A stretch of 64,000 bases of DNA from Paenisporosarcina sp. HGH0030 (GCF_000411295.1 NZ_KE150421.1:970130-1034129); one strand, 5' to 3'. Positions 29,393 through 38,974 are shown, counted from the stretch's first letter. Made by a program: numbers and translations. Notes: generated by a model from the sequence alone, not told the origin.

Positions 29393-30355
29393 CTATTCTT
29401 CCAGCAGTTTAATTTCTACCAGTAACCTTTTTAGCATGACTGCTGTCTCTGCCCTTGTTGCAGATTCTTTTGGTTGCAATTCATTTGCCTTGTTTCCTTG
29501 AATTACGCCAAGTTGTATAGCTAATGCTACGTCTGCTCTGGACCATGCACTGATAGATTTACGATCTATATATTTTGCCAATACTTGATCCACATCCATT
29601 GTTGGTGCTTGTTTCTCTATGATTTTGTATGCACGACCCATTAATGCAGCCATTTGTTCACGTGTGATGTACATACTTGGTTTAAATGTATTGTCTTCGT
29701 AACCATTGATTAATCCTGCTTCAACAGCTGATTGTAGTTCCGAAACATACCAATCCGTTGGTCGGACATCTGTAAAGTTTTCTTGCTCCGTCGCTTTTGG
29801 CAAGTCGAGAGCACGCGCAAGTAGGGCTGTGAATTCTGCACGTGTAATATCTTTTTCGGGTGCAAATAATCCATTTTTCAGTCCATTAATAATGCCTTTT
29901 GTTGCTAATAATTCAATATCCTCTTTTGCCCAATGTTCTGAGATATCAGCAAAAGTGATTGGTTCAGGCGTTGGCTCTGGAGTTGGTGTTGGGTTTGGTT
30001 CTGGATTTGGCGTTGACCCGTTAAGCTTAATGACTTCTTTCTCGACAAGATTGCTTTCTGTAGTTACTTGAACGGTAAAGGATACATTGTTGGTCAATGC
30101 TTCTTTCGTTTTATACGTATTCGAATACTTTCCTGATTCGTCAGCTGTGAATTCGTCGATATACATCAAATTTTCGGATGTAAGAACATTTCCTTTGAAA
30201 ACTGTAATCGTCATTACTTTATTGGCATATTTGGCATCATGTCCACTAGTTGTAAATGTGCCATCTTCATTATTGGTTGTTGCAGCAAGTGTTAATAATG
30301 GGATACATAGGCTTATTACAACTGTTGCGATGAACATACATATTAATTTTTTCAT
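29393..30355 (-). CDS. Secreted S-layer homology (SLH) domain protein
   Basis: 320 aa from ATG 30355 (ATGGAGG upstream). Signal peptide MKKLICMFIATVVISLCIPL, a short beta domain (about 27-110), a Pro/Thr/Glu linker and three SLH repeats (FADISEHWAKEDIELLATKGIING, FTDVRPTDWYVSELQSAVEAGLING, ISAWSRADVALAIQLGVIQG). SLH trimers bind pyruvylated secondary cell wall polymer. It follows the giant phosphoesterase by 79 bases, so it may anchor or cap that protein, which has no SLH of its own. Confidence 0.88.
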   Translation of the reverse strand: MKKLICMFIATVVISLCIPLLTLAATTNNEDGTFTTSGHDAKYANKVMTITVFKGNVLTSENLMYIDEFTADESGKYSNTYKTKEALTNNVSFTVQVTTESNLVEKEVIKLNGSTPNPEPNPTPTPEPTPEPITFADISEHWAKEDIELLATKGIINGLKNGLFAPEKDITRAEFTALLARALDLPKATEQENFTDVRPTDWYVSELQSAVEAGLINGYEDNTFKPSMYITREQMAALMGRAYKIIEKQAPTMDVDQVLAKYIDRKSISAWSRADVALAIQLGVIQGNKANELQPKESATRAETAVMLKRLLVEIKLLEE

Positions 30356-30434
30356 CCTTAACCTCCATCTAACTTCATTCGTACTTAGAAAGTTATCAGC
30401 GAGAAGATTACTTCCCGCTGAACAGAACAATTGA

Positions 30435-33400
30435 TTATCTTAATACAGGACGTTTTAATGTTTCATCCCATTTCCAAACCGTTTCAAAATCCCAACCTAA
30501 TAACTCACTGTACGTCTCAATCGTTTCGATTTCTTCTTTTGTTTTACTTAATCCTGACACACTGGATCCAGCATTTTCTTTTGTTTTTTCCACATTAACG
30601 ATCGATCCATTATAGGCAAAGTTATTTTCCAAAATTGCAGTATGTCCGCTTAATATACGACCGACGACTCTATTCGCATATGGAGATGTTACAGTTCCAT
30701 TTAATGCAATCGTATTTTTCACAGCTGTATTGTTGTAACCATATCCGGAAATACCACCTGCATTACTCTTAGTGGCACTCACTTTACCAGTAGCATACAC
30801 ATTCTCTGTCAAACTTCCAGAATTTGTGATACCTACCAGTCCACCAGCTTGACTCCCAGTTGCCGATACATCTGCGTTGGAGTAACTATTTCGTATTACA
30901 GCATTTGAGTACCCAACTAATCCACCTACTGTATTGGCCCCAGTTACTTTACCTGTCGAATAACTATTTTCGATCGTCCCATTGTTAAGATTCACTAGTA
31001 CACCAGTTTGAGATGCGCCAGTTTCTCCGGTTACATCTACATTCACCATCGCGATGTTATGGATAGTTCCACCATTTAAATGAATAAGAGCACCTGAAGT
31101 TGATTTGAAGTTAATCAGCTTTTTCCCGTTACCATCAAGTGTTCCCATAAATGGTGCATCAACAGCAAATGGTGTTAATACTTCTCCTGTTAAATCAATA
31201 TCATTTTCCAAAGTATACTTTTCATTTAAATGATCATCGATTTGCTTAAGGTCTTCCACCGTTCTGATCATGTAGAATCCATTTTCATCCTGATCCAATG
31301 ATGGTTTTCCTGCCCCACTGTTTTCCGTAAGTTCTTTATTCCCTATTAATATAGGTCGATCTGCGTTTTCATCCCACGTCCATACGTGATTAAAATCCCA
31401 GTCAAGATCTTCAAACGTTGCTTGGTCTTTAAGGGCATCTTCACTCTTACCAAGACCTTTTTCATTATTTGGATCTTCCTGAGTGATTGCCTCTTTGCTG
31501 ACAATCATCTTCTCTTTTGCGATGTTATTTTCTAATTCCGCCTTTTCGCCAGCCAACACTCTTCCTACAATTCTATTAGCTGCGGTAGTCGTAATTACTG
31601 AAGTATTCAATGCAGCACTGTTCTGTATCACTGTATCACCATAGGCGTAACCACTGATTCCACCCGCATTGCTTGCTCCTGCTGTTACAGTACCAGTTGC
31701 ATATACATTTTCTGTAATACTTCCACGGTTCGTAATCCCAACCAAACCACCCGCTTGTTTTTCATTTGCTTTTACATTGGCGGTTGAATAACTGTTTCTA
31801 ATTATTCCATTTGAATAGCCAACCAGGCCGCCGACAGTCGACTGTCCCTTGATAGCTCCTGTCGTGTAGGAGTTTTCAATCGTCCCATTATTTACATCTA
31901 CCAGAATTCCTACATCATTCGTTCCTGTAGCAATGTTCACATCCAAAACAGCGATATTTTTGATCGTGCCGTTATTAATCCGGAATAATCCAGCACCATT
32001 TGTTGAAATATCAACACCTGTTATAAAATGTCCATTTCCATCAAAAACTCCACTGAATGGGGTGGCATCGGATCCAATTGCAGTAATTACATCCTGGTTT
32101 CCAATGATATCTTTTGTTAGGATATAATGTTTATCCGGATAATATTGGATTTTCTCCAAGTCTTGAACTGTATCAACTTTATATGGATTTTCTGCAGTAC
32201 CTTCTCCATCCATCGCTTCTCTTACAATTCTAGAAGGGAAAATAGGATTTTGATTCGTCAAATTGTCCCAAACAAAAAGTTTCACCGTATTTTGATCATT
32301 ATAAATAAGTGGTTTGTCGAAATTGATGATTTGTTCACGACCAAGTCCCTCTAATGCTACCTCTTTAATCTGTGCATCGATAAGCTTTGTACCTGTTGCA
32401 TCATAGGTAGCACCAATCACAGTAACTTGATCACTTGAATCCGGATAGTTTAATAAACCAACTCCATTAAACTCTCCATCCTCCACATCTACACTTGATA
32501 ATTCCATATGGCTTTCCGGCGGAGTCAATGTAAATTCATCAATAACAGTTCCGGCATTATTGTAGGCTTTAATCGTTAAGGAATCTTCATTAGCTTCCAG
32601 AATCACGCCAGTCTGAACATTTTCATCGTAAACTACGTTATCCCAATCATAGACTTCATTGTCATAAAATTTAGGACCAGATGAACCCATTGTAATAAAC
32701 GTAGTCCCTAAGTTCATCGCGTCTTGGTTATTATTCATGACACCGTCTCTAATGGTGGTACGTTTATATACATGGTCATGCCCGCCAATATAAAGGCTTA
32801 CTCCCAATTGTTGAAGTTTCTTAGATATTTGTGCTCTACCTGTACTCATCCCAGCATCATCGCTATGTGAACCACCATAATACGGGAAATGCCCCATCAC
32901 AATTTTCCATTTCTTATTGGTTGCTCTCATGTCTTGCTCAAGCCACTCTAATTGCTTATCCGTGAAGTCCATCGAGTTTAATACAGCGATGTGTGCGTCT
33001 CCATAGTCAAACGAATAATTCCCTTCTTTTTTCGTCCCTTTGCCATTTTCAGGTAAGTTGAAGAAATTCGTGTATGAGCTTGCATCAACATCTTGTATGA
33101 CTTCATGATTCCCAATCATGTTTGCTGATAACAAATTCAGGTCTTTGTAGATATACTTCATTACATCCGTCCAAGCATCAGTCATACCAGCTGAATTCAC
33201 CAAGTCACCAACTTGGATCATTAGCTTGCCGTTTGCATTGTTTTGTTTCAATACATCCAGCATGTCAGTATAAAGCTTAAAGCTTTCTGGATTTCGGTCC
33301 GGAACTTGGAGATCCCCCATAAGGTAAATCGTTGTATCCTCTGATTCAGGAGCTGTTTCAAATGAATACGCTTGTCCCCATGGACCTTCCGGAGTCAGGC

Positions 33401-35135
33401 CATATCGGTATTGATAAGTTGTCCCTCTTTTTAAATCCGCTAAATCTGCCTCATGTGAAGCTAGTACTCTATAACTACTATTGTCTATATTTTCCCCATA
33501 TGCAGATTCAAAATAAGAAACCTTTGTTTCCATGACACTTGCATTGCTCCAATCTTTTTCGGAAGTAGGCATATACTGAACATGGGCTTCCTTCAGAACA
33601 CTGTCCGTAACCAGTGTTATGCCTACTTCTTCATCCGTTGCCCCAACATTTACAGTTGGCGTAAATTCATTTAAAATTTTGTCTCCATCTAGACTAGTAT
33701 CATCAACCAATATTCTGACTGTGTTAACCCGTGAATTTCCTGCTGAATCCGTCGTATAGTATCTAACAAAGTATTCGCCGTATTCCTCTACCACGAAATG
33801 ATTATCCACTATTTCCGCCATGCCTTTAGAATCGAAAACTTCTGCTTTCACATTAGGAGTTTCACCACTATCATCAATTGATGTTGCATCAGGAATTTCC
33901 ACTGTATCACCTAACTGAACAGTAGAAGGCAATTCCCCGTTTATGACGATGTCAGGAGCGTAGTCAGTTCCTTTCGTTACTTCACCAACCCAGAACGGTG
34001 CACTAAGTATTTCATCTCCATCTTTCTGGAAAGTTCGAACGAAGAAATATTCCCCATCACTGGATGGTATCGACTCATCTAATACAAACTCATTGTTATT
34101 AATATCCTTATATTCTTTTACAATCTCACCGTTGTTTGTATAGATAGTGACATTGTCAATAAGATCCTCTGTGTCTGGATCTTTCAATAAAACATTAAGA
34201 TTAAGTTCTTTTGTGTCCCCAGAGAGTATAGAACCCATTATATTTCCATTAGCTGAGTAACCTAATTCAAAATTTTCATCGAAAGTAACATACGTACGGC
34301 GGTTCGCCATTGCATCGTAAATACTTTCTCTGGTTAATTCATCTGTCCAAACACCTGTTAAAGCAGGATTTCCGCTTCCCCAATTGGCACTGTGTTCATC
34401 CCCTCCATAGGAAGGAGAAAGGTGCCACCCATTATCTAAAGCTTGGACGAATGTGTCAAAATAACGTGAAACTTTATATTCAAACAACGTAACGTTATCA
34501 TCTATGTCTTTATTTAAATGACCAAAGCCATTGAAATTGCCTTTACTATTTGGATCGGGATGATTGAATTGTGCAATTGCACCTTCTTCTTCTGCAAGAC
34601 GACCATAAAATGTTGGAAGATCATACATTAATTCGCCCATTCCAAATTGTCCAGTTGCCCCTTTTCCATATGTTCTAGGAAACCATTCTGTATTGAACAA
34701 ATTGATATGCCCAGCATTGTCATACCAAGTTACTTCAACACCAGGTATTGTTACAAGACTGTCAGAATTCAATCTATCAAGCTCTGATCGAGAAAACTTG
34801 TATTCATCCGAGTAAGAATCTGTGTAGCTTTCCAGATAGTCATTACCAGTAGTTATATCAAACGTCACATCATGTTCCGATGTACTGTAAAAATCAAGAT
34901 TCGTATTTTCCGCCACATGATTAACAGCATCCTCCGGGAACAACACACCATCACTAATGGAAGTATGCGAATGCAACTCCCCCGTAAATAACTTCAGATC
35001 TAAATACTCTGCCCTTTCACTGTCCGGTGCACTCTCATCCCCTGCAGCATAGGCAGGAATCGTTTGCATCATCAAAGCTAACGGCATTAACAAAGCTATG
35101 CTCTTTCTCATTAGAACACTACTCTTTTTTCTCAC
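30435..35135 (-). CDS. Giant secreted protein with PHP-type and calcineurin-type phosphoesterase domains
   Basis: 1566 aa from GTG 35135 (AAAGGGG upstream). Signal peptide to about AYA(A). PHP / CehA-McbA-like metal domain early (GELHSHTSISDGVLFPEDAV; HDVTFD; FNHPD; GGDEHS). Two Ig-like segments follow. A purple-acid/calcineurin-like phosphoesterase domain sits about residues 560-830 (MGDLQVPD, QVGDLV, IGNHE, MGHFPYYGGSHSD, GGHDHVY), with metal ligands intact. Two duplicated GLUG-type repeat blocks, each with N(G/N)TI(K/H/E)N, GLVGYSN and GGLVGITN motifs, fill the C-terminus. Probably extracellular phosphate scavenging or biofilm-matrix function; unproven. Confidence 0.88.
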   Translation of the reverse strand: MRKKSSVLMRKSIALLMPLALMMQTIPAYAAGDESAPDSERAEYLDLKLFTGELHSHTSISDGVLFPEDAVNHVAENTNLDFYSTSEHDVTFDITTGNDYLESYTDSYSDEYKFSRSELDRLNSDSLVTIPGVEVTWYDNAGHINLFNTEWFPRTYGKGATGQFGMGELMYDLPTFYGRLAEEEGAIAQFNHPDPNSKGNFNGFGHLNKDIDDNVTLFEYKVSRYFDTFVQALDNGWHLSPSYGGDEHSANWGSGNPALTGVWTDELTRESIYDAMANRRTYVTFDENFELGYSANGNIMGSILSGDTKELNLNVLLKDPDTEDLIDNVTIYTNNGEIVKEYKDINNNEFVLDESIPSSDGEYFFVRTFQKDGDEILSAPFWVGEVTKGTDYAPDIVINGELPSTVQLGDTVEIPDATSIDDSGETPNVKAEVFDSKGMAEIVDNHFVVEEYGEYFVRYYTTDSAGNSRVNTVRILVDDTSLDGDKILNEFTPTVNVGATDEEVGITLVTDSVLKEAHVQYMPTSEKDWSNASVMETKVSYFESAYGENIDNSSYRVLASHEADLADLKRGTTYQYRYGLTPEGPWGQAYSFETAPESEDTTIYLMGDLQVPDRNPESFKLYTDMLDVLKQNNANGKLMIQVGDLVNSAGMTDAWTDVMKYIYKDLNLLSANMIGNHEVIQDVDASSYTNFFNLPENGKGTKKEGNYSFDYGDAHIAVLNSMDFTDKQLEWLEQDMRATNKKWKIVMGHFPYYGGSHSDDAGMSTGRAQISKKLQQLGVSLYIGGHDHVYKRTTIRDGVMNNNQDAMNLGTTFITMGSSGPKFYDNEVYDWDNVVYDENVQTGVILEANEDSLTIKAYNNAGTVIDEFTLTPPESHMELSSVDVEDGEFNGVGLLNYPDSSDQVTVIGATYDATGTKLIDAQIKEVALEGLGREQIINFDKPLIYNDQNTVKLFVWDNLTNQNPIFPSRIVREAMDGEGTAENPYKVDTVQDLEKIQYYPDKHYILTKDIIGNQDVITAIGSDATPFSGVFDGNGHFITGVDISTNGAGLFRINNGTIKNIAVLDVNIATGTNDVGILVDVNNGTIENSYTTGAIKGQSTVGGLVGYSNGIIRNSYSTANVKANEKQAGGLVGITNRGSITENVYATGTVTAGASNAGGISGYAYGDTVIQNSAALNTSVITTTAANRIVGRVLAGEKAELENNIAKEKMIVSKEAITQEDPNNEKGLGKSEDALKDQATFEDLDWDFNHVWTWDENADRPILIGNKELTENSGAGKPSLDQDENGFYMIRTVEDLKQIDDHLNEKYTLENDIDLTGEVLTPFAVDAPFMGTLDGNGKKLINFKSTSGALIHLNGGTIHNIAMVNVDVTGETGASQTGVLVNLNNGTIENSYSTGKVTGANTVGGLVGYSNAVIRNSYSNADVSATGSQAGGLVGITNSGSLTENVYATGKVSATKSNAGGISGYGYNNTAVKNTIALNGTVTSPYANRVVGRILSGHTAILENNFAYNGSIVNVEKTKENAGSSVSGLSKTKEEIETIETYSELLGWDFETVWKWDETLKRPVLR

Positions 35136-35310
35136 TTGTAAACCCCTTTCTTTTGGTCGTGCAATCACTCACACAATTCTCACACAATCTAATATTTATC
35201 ATATTGATGCTTTTATTTTCCATATTTCGGATAATTCTTAACGAAATTTACTATAAGTTAACAAAACTTAGTATATTTTCAACAAAATCATTCATCCAAA
35301 CCCAATAATA

Positions 35311-35350
35311 AAAACACTCCTTCTACCTTTTCAGGCGGAAGGAGTGTTTT
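35311..35350. terminator. Bidirectional intrinsic terminator
   Basis: AAAACACTCCTTC / GAAGGAGTGTTTT stem upstream of the giant gene and downstream of the DUF421 gene. Confidence 0.85.
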
Positions 35351-35391
35351 GTGATTTTCTATTATGTGCTGTACAGTTGAGAAAAATTATT

Positions 35392-35989
35392 CTAGTCTTT
35401 CGGCAACTCCGGGCTGATCGGATCATTCACATTGGTATGCGACTGATTGATTAAATCAATCCTTTTGATAAGAAAAGGATGTATCGGAAAACTTGGATTC
35501 AATTAATAGTATTAAATCCTGAATGTCCTGCTTGGTGGCTGGTTGTTTATTAGCGTTCAACTTATAACCAAGTTCTCCATTAACCTCTATTGTTCCCCAC
35601 TCTAGATCACCTATAGTGTAGATTCCAACTTGGCGTAATCGCATTTCAAGATTTTCAGTAGTAAGTCTCATTTTTTTCATGTTTTCTTCATTTATGGTCC
35701 CATTTTCAATTACTAATATTGATTTTCCTGTAAGAAGTTTTTCTACCCCTTCAAACTTTATTTTAAGATACTGGATTACAAACACTGTAAGTATGAGAAC
35801 AGAAGCAACACCAAATGTGTTCCAAAGTCCTTGGTTCTCGATAGGACGACTAAGTAAAGGTCCAATCGTAATCATTATAACAAGTTCGGAGACGGTCATT
35901 TGAGAAATGGAATTTCTTCCAGCTAGTCTTAATAAGAGCACTCCCACTACAACAATGAGAACTGCATTCCAAATCAAATTTAATTCCAT
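35392..35989 (-). CDS. DUF421 (YetF-like) membrane protein with shifted C-terminus
   Basis: Three N-terminal membrane segments, RLAGRNSISQMTVSELVIMITIGPLLSRP and a cytoplasmic domain with ILVIENGTINEENMKKMRLTTENLEMRLRQVGI fit DUF421. The main frame stops at 35456 (177 aa). One frame over, the sequence continues RIDLINQSHTNVNDPISPEL then PKD to TAG at 35392, a tail that looks coding. A one-base deletion near AAAAGG (35468-35474) would explain it. Function unknown; related proteins are linked to sporulation and cell envelope. Confidence 0.7.
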
Positions 35990-36039
35990 ATTACCAACCC
36001 TTTTTTGATTAGTTTTCCCAAAGGACTAATATAATATAC

Positions 36040-36160
36040 ATTTAATATAGAGGGTGTAAGGATTAAAACGAGAATTTCCATTTGGTGCAGAAGAGGCAGT
36101 AAATCCGGGTATTCCCAGATTTTGTGGTGAAATCCATAAAATGGACCAGCTAAACGATTA
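36040..36160 (+). pseudogene. 3' fragment of an unidentified gene
   Basis: Plus-strand open frame without start: REFPFGAEEAVNPGIPRFCG then EIHKMDQLND and TAA, ending just before CBR copy 21. Composition looks coding, family not recognised. Confidence 0.3.
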
Positions 36161-36292
36161 ACAGACCAAATAATTGATCCTTATTGAAGTAAAGCACCCG
36201 TTAGTTGAATAAGAATTTCCTTTTTGACTTACCTTCTGAACGATCGTCTGATCCGATGTACATGCAAATAAAGATACAGCTAAAAAAGTCAT
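36158..36292 (-). pseudogene. Truncated lipoprotein gene running into a CBR
   Basis: ATG 36292 gives a signal peptide with lipobox (MTFLAVSLFACTSDQ), then the frame reads into CBR copy 21 and ends at TAA 36158. The real C-terminus has been replaced by repeat sequence. Confidence 0.5.
36175..36213 (+). repeat. CBR copy 21 (right half only)
   Basis: TGATCCTTATTGAAGTAAAG, CACCCGTTAGTTGAATAAG. No left site; truncates a lipoprotein gene. Confidence 0.85.
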
Positions 36293-36310
36293 CTTCTAGT
36301 GAAGAATCTA

Positions 36311-36754
36311 TTAATTCCTTGATTGTTGCCGGTTTACCCCAAATAAACTCACGATAAAAGTTAATCCAGCGACAATTGGAACAATCTCAAATGAGTTTAT
36401 ATTAAACAACCAATAAGGGATAGGTACACTAAATGAAGAAGAATTAGGTGCTACATTTAAGAAAATCGTGTATGTGACTGGACTATAAAAGGATAGAATT
36501 AGTAATGGACATGTTATGCATAGAAACAGTGGTATATTAATTTTAAACGACCAAAATTTTATAAAGATTAGGGAACTATATTAGCCAAACAAAAAGGGGA
36601 CAATCGAGTTGAACCAATACGTAGATAGAGGATTATACGTTGCTTCAAAATCTTGTTTTATTATCTGTTGATAATGGAAAGCAACCAGTAGCAATGCAAG
36701 CAAACCTATAACCCATAGTAATTTCAAGGCAATTTCTTTAAAGTCTTGACGCAT
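36311..36754 (-). pseudogene. Membrane protein gene with in-frame TAA at codon 58
   Basis: ATG 36754 follows AAAGGAGAGGG. 147 sense-frame codons run to TAA 36311, interrupted once by TAA at 36581-36583. Translation: one TM helix (LLWVIGLLALLLVAFHY), FNSIVPFLFG, stop, YSSLIFIKFW, then three more hydrophobic segments. The frame is open on both sides, so a single nonsense change is the simplest reading. Family not recognised. Confidence 0.6.
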
Positions 36755-36887
36755 TTATTAAACCCTCTCCTTTATGGAATCTTCCTATTGTATTCTCCTC
36801 AATCGTAGAAAACCAATCATTCGTGTTTTTTATTTCATTAAATCAGCCTACATTTTAGAATTTAGCCAACCGTCTTTGTACTCTTTA

Positions 36888-36965
36888 TTGAACTAAACTG
36901 CCCCCGTTAGTTGAAGAAGTTCAACAAAATAAGCGTTAATCCTTCTTGGATCAACACTTCGAAAA
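36888..36965 (+). repeat. CBR copy 22
   Basis: TTGAACTAAAC / TGCCCCC / GTTAGTTGAAGAAG, then TTCAACAAAATAAGCGTTAA and TCCTTCTTGGATCAACAC. Middle and right site diverged. No gene in 36755-37345 otherwise. Confidence 0.8.
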
Positions 36966-37128
36966 TACTCAATAAGCTGCCAATGTAGCCCTCTATGCCA
37001 ATTCATTGTGTTTGTATTGATTCCCAGAAAAATTTATCCATATAAGTCCGTATTATTAGTTCAAATGGTTTTAAAAACTCAAGCCTAAAACACATCAAAT
37101 TTGCTTTACATTTACGGTGTAATAACTT

Positions 37129-37195
37129 TAAACGGGGCAGCGAGCGTGAATTGCTTTTCTTTTGATAACTCACTATGCACCCGTTAGTTGAAGTT
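37129..37195 (+). repeat. CBR copy 23 (right site; possible inverted left core)
   Basis: GCACCCGTTAGTTGAAG at 37177-37193. At 37131-37140 AACGGGGCAG is the reverse complement of the left-site core CTGCCCCGTT, the only such inverted match noticed; may be chance. Confidence 0.55.
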
Positions 37196-37345
37196 GCTTA
37201 ACTTGATTGGATCATTTTTCGTGGATATTTCACTCTCATTTTTCTACCTAAAACGCTACCTTTCTGGATTTTATTCGAGTTTGCACCTCATATAATACTT
37301 TTGAAACCGCCCCCCCTGAGAGCTGAAGGAAAAAAAGCTGTTTAT

Positions 37346-37789
37346 CTACTCGTATTGGTTGAAATTTGTATCCTTTGGCATAACGGATGTAATATACGCT
37401 ATTTCTTCTTCACTAAGATTAGGGGCAAAAAATTCCGTTCCCCAATGTTCAGAATGAAACATCGTAGTATCACCTTTGCTTAAGAAAATAGAGAACCATT
37501 TGATATTCTCCGTTTCAGCTATGTGATCATAAAGAAGATGATGTGAAATATCGTACGTCAGGATTCCTCGGAAAATGGTTAATTTCATATCTTCTGGCAA
37601 CTCAGGATCGTCTTGAACTAAGGCTTTCGTTTCCTTAATCACTTCTTTTTCTTCATTCCAACAATGGATCTCGATGGTATCCGATTTCTCAATGAAGTAT
37701 TTCATTAACGGAACCCAGTACTCATAATCTTCAGGCATCGGATTAGGATTAGGGAATTCTGGAATGGTGAAATGCAATTGGTATTTCAT
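37346..37789 (-). CDS. Hypothetical protein (147 aa)
   Basis: Soluble, acidic, Trp- and Tyr-rich: MKYQLHFTIPEFPNPNPMPE..WVPLMKYFIEKSDTIEIHCWNEE. GAAGGTGA precedes the ATG and the frame is full-length looking. No motif that I recognise; one-gene unit between CBR copies, immunity-like in size. Confidence 0.65.
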   Translation of the reverse strand: MKYQLHFTIPEFPNPNPMPEDYEYWVPLMKYFIEKSDTIEIHCWNEEKEVIKETKALVQDDPELPEDMKLTIFRGILTYDISHHLLYDHIAETENIKWFSIFLSKGDTTMFHSEHWGTEFFAPNLSEEEIAYITSVMPKDTNFNQYE

Positions 37790-37884
37790 GTTTTAACTCA
37801 CCTTCCCTTCTATAGATCAACAATAAAGTATATTTACCGAACGTTTCACTTTTAAAGAAAGCTTATCATTGGCTGATTCGTCCG

Positions 37885-38003
37885 CCATCCATCGATTCGA
37901 TTACTCAACTGGCATGTATAGTCCATACACAACCAGTTGACATAGCATCACAATCGGGAAGTATTCCTTTTATTCAACTAAAGCACCCGTTAGCACAATA
38001 AGA
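37885..38003 (+). repeat. CBR copy 24, long form (type IV middle)
   Basis: GATTCGATTACTCAACTGG, a segment ending ACCAGTTGACATAGCATCAC, GGGAAGTATTCC, then ATTCAACTAAAGCACCCGTT. Shares modules with 41130-41313 and 22085-22240. Confidence 0.75.
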
Positions 38004-38007
38004 CCGC

Positions 38008-38343
38008 TTATGCTTTAACATTTGATTTTATATTTTCAACAATTACGATTAAAAAATATAAAAGAATTAATGCGATAGAAATACCCAGATATAATTCAAA
38101 TTTTGATAAAAACATTTCTTTTGTCCAACCGTCTTCTGGCAATAAAAATGTAGCTAAAAAATTGGAGATTCCTATACCATCATTCACTTCAGGAATTAAA
38201 CTTTTAGTGTAATTTTGACCTAAAGCAACACTTGAAAGAATTGCGAATGCGATCATTGGTATTACTGCTTGAGACATTTTCATTTTTCTCTTTGAAATAA
38301 AAACTCCCGCTATAATTCCGTACAACAATATAATGAAAATCAA
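38008..38343 (-). CDS. Small membrane protein (111 aa)
   Basis: Three membrane segments (1-14, 24-44, 83-104). TTG 38343 with GGGAGGGA 4-5 bases upstream is the likely start. No family recognised. The stop is close to the CBR right end. Confidence 0.6.
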   Translation of the reverse strand: MIFIILLYGIIAGVFISKRKMKMSQAVIPMIAFAILSSVALGQNYTKSLIPEVNDGIGISNFLATFLLPEDGWTKEMFLSKFELYLGISIALILLYFLIVIVENIKSNVKA

Positions 38344-38418
38344 TAAATCCCTCCCTAATTATTCCCTTAATGTTATTACGGTTTAAATGTCTATAAGTTC
38401 CAATTTACGATTTTTCTT

Positions 38419-38449
38419 ATTCAACTAACATGCCCCGTTAGTTTAATAA
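38419..38449 (+). repeat. Solo CBR left site (copy 25) fused to a coding end
   Basis: ATTCAACTAAC / ATGCCCC / GTTAGTTTAATAAC. The minus-strand DUF4304 gene ends inside the right arm: the TTA of GTTAG is its TAA stop. Confidence 0.88.
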
Positions 38450-38854
38450 CATAGAAATCCAAAAACGGTCTGATGTATTTAATAAACCCACAACACTTGA
38501 AGCTATTTCATCAAAATCATCTTCTGTTTTTGCATTCTCAAAATCAAACCATATTCCTTCTTCATCAACTGATTTTGCTCCTAACCTAAACCGATTGTTT
38601 AGATGATGAGCAGTTGCTTTGTTTGGTGGGATTTTTTCTCCCCAACTCATAGTTACACCTTCTATTGGACACGTTGCCAATTCAACTACAATTGAACCAC
38701 CCCATCTGTTGAATTGGATAGTAATTAAATCTATAATCTTTTCATTTGTCCGTCTAAAGTGAGGAAACGACCCTTTAAATTCTTGTTTTCTTAAAACCGG
38801 TGTCACAATTTTTTTCAAGGCATTATCCATCATTTTTCTTTGATTCGATTCCAT
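38438..38854 (-). CDS. DUF4304 domain protein
   Basis: 138 aa: MDNALKKIVTPVLRKQEFKGSFPHFRRTNEKIIDLITIQFNRWGGSIVVELATCP is the DUF4304 pattern (PF14137), a family common in polymorphic-toxin immunity loci; function unproven. AAAGGAGAAA precedes the ATG. The last codons and stop come from CBR site 25. Confidence 0.75.
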   Translation of the reverse strand: MESNQRKMMDNALKKIVTPVLRKQEFKGSFPHFRRTNEKIIDLITIQFNRWGGSIVVELATCPIEGVTMSWGEKIPPNKATAHHLNNRFRLGAKSVDEEGIWFDFENAKTEDDFDEIASSVVGLLNTSDRFWISMLLN

Positions 38855-38879
38855 TTTTTCTCCTTTCTCAGGTTAATTT

Positions 38880-38962
38880 GTTCAACTAACCTGCCCAGTT
38901 AGCTCAATAAGAAAAAATGCTTTACTCCTTCTTGAAGTAAAGCACTCGTTAATTTAATAAGA
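38880..38962 (+). repeat. CBR copy 26, complete short form
   Basis: GTTCAACTAAC / CTGCCCA / GTTAGCTCAATAAG, AAAAAATGCTTTACTCC hairpin with TTCTTGAAG loop, GTAAAGC, ACTCGTTAATTTAATAAG. Confidence 0.92.
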
Positions 38963-38974
38963 GGAGTAGAGGAG

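Noticed and set aside
29706..30434. Plus-strand open frames opposite the SLH gene
   Set aside because: Antisense shadows of a clear signal peptide + SLH protein.
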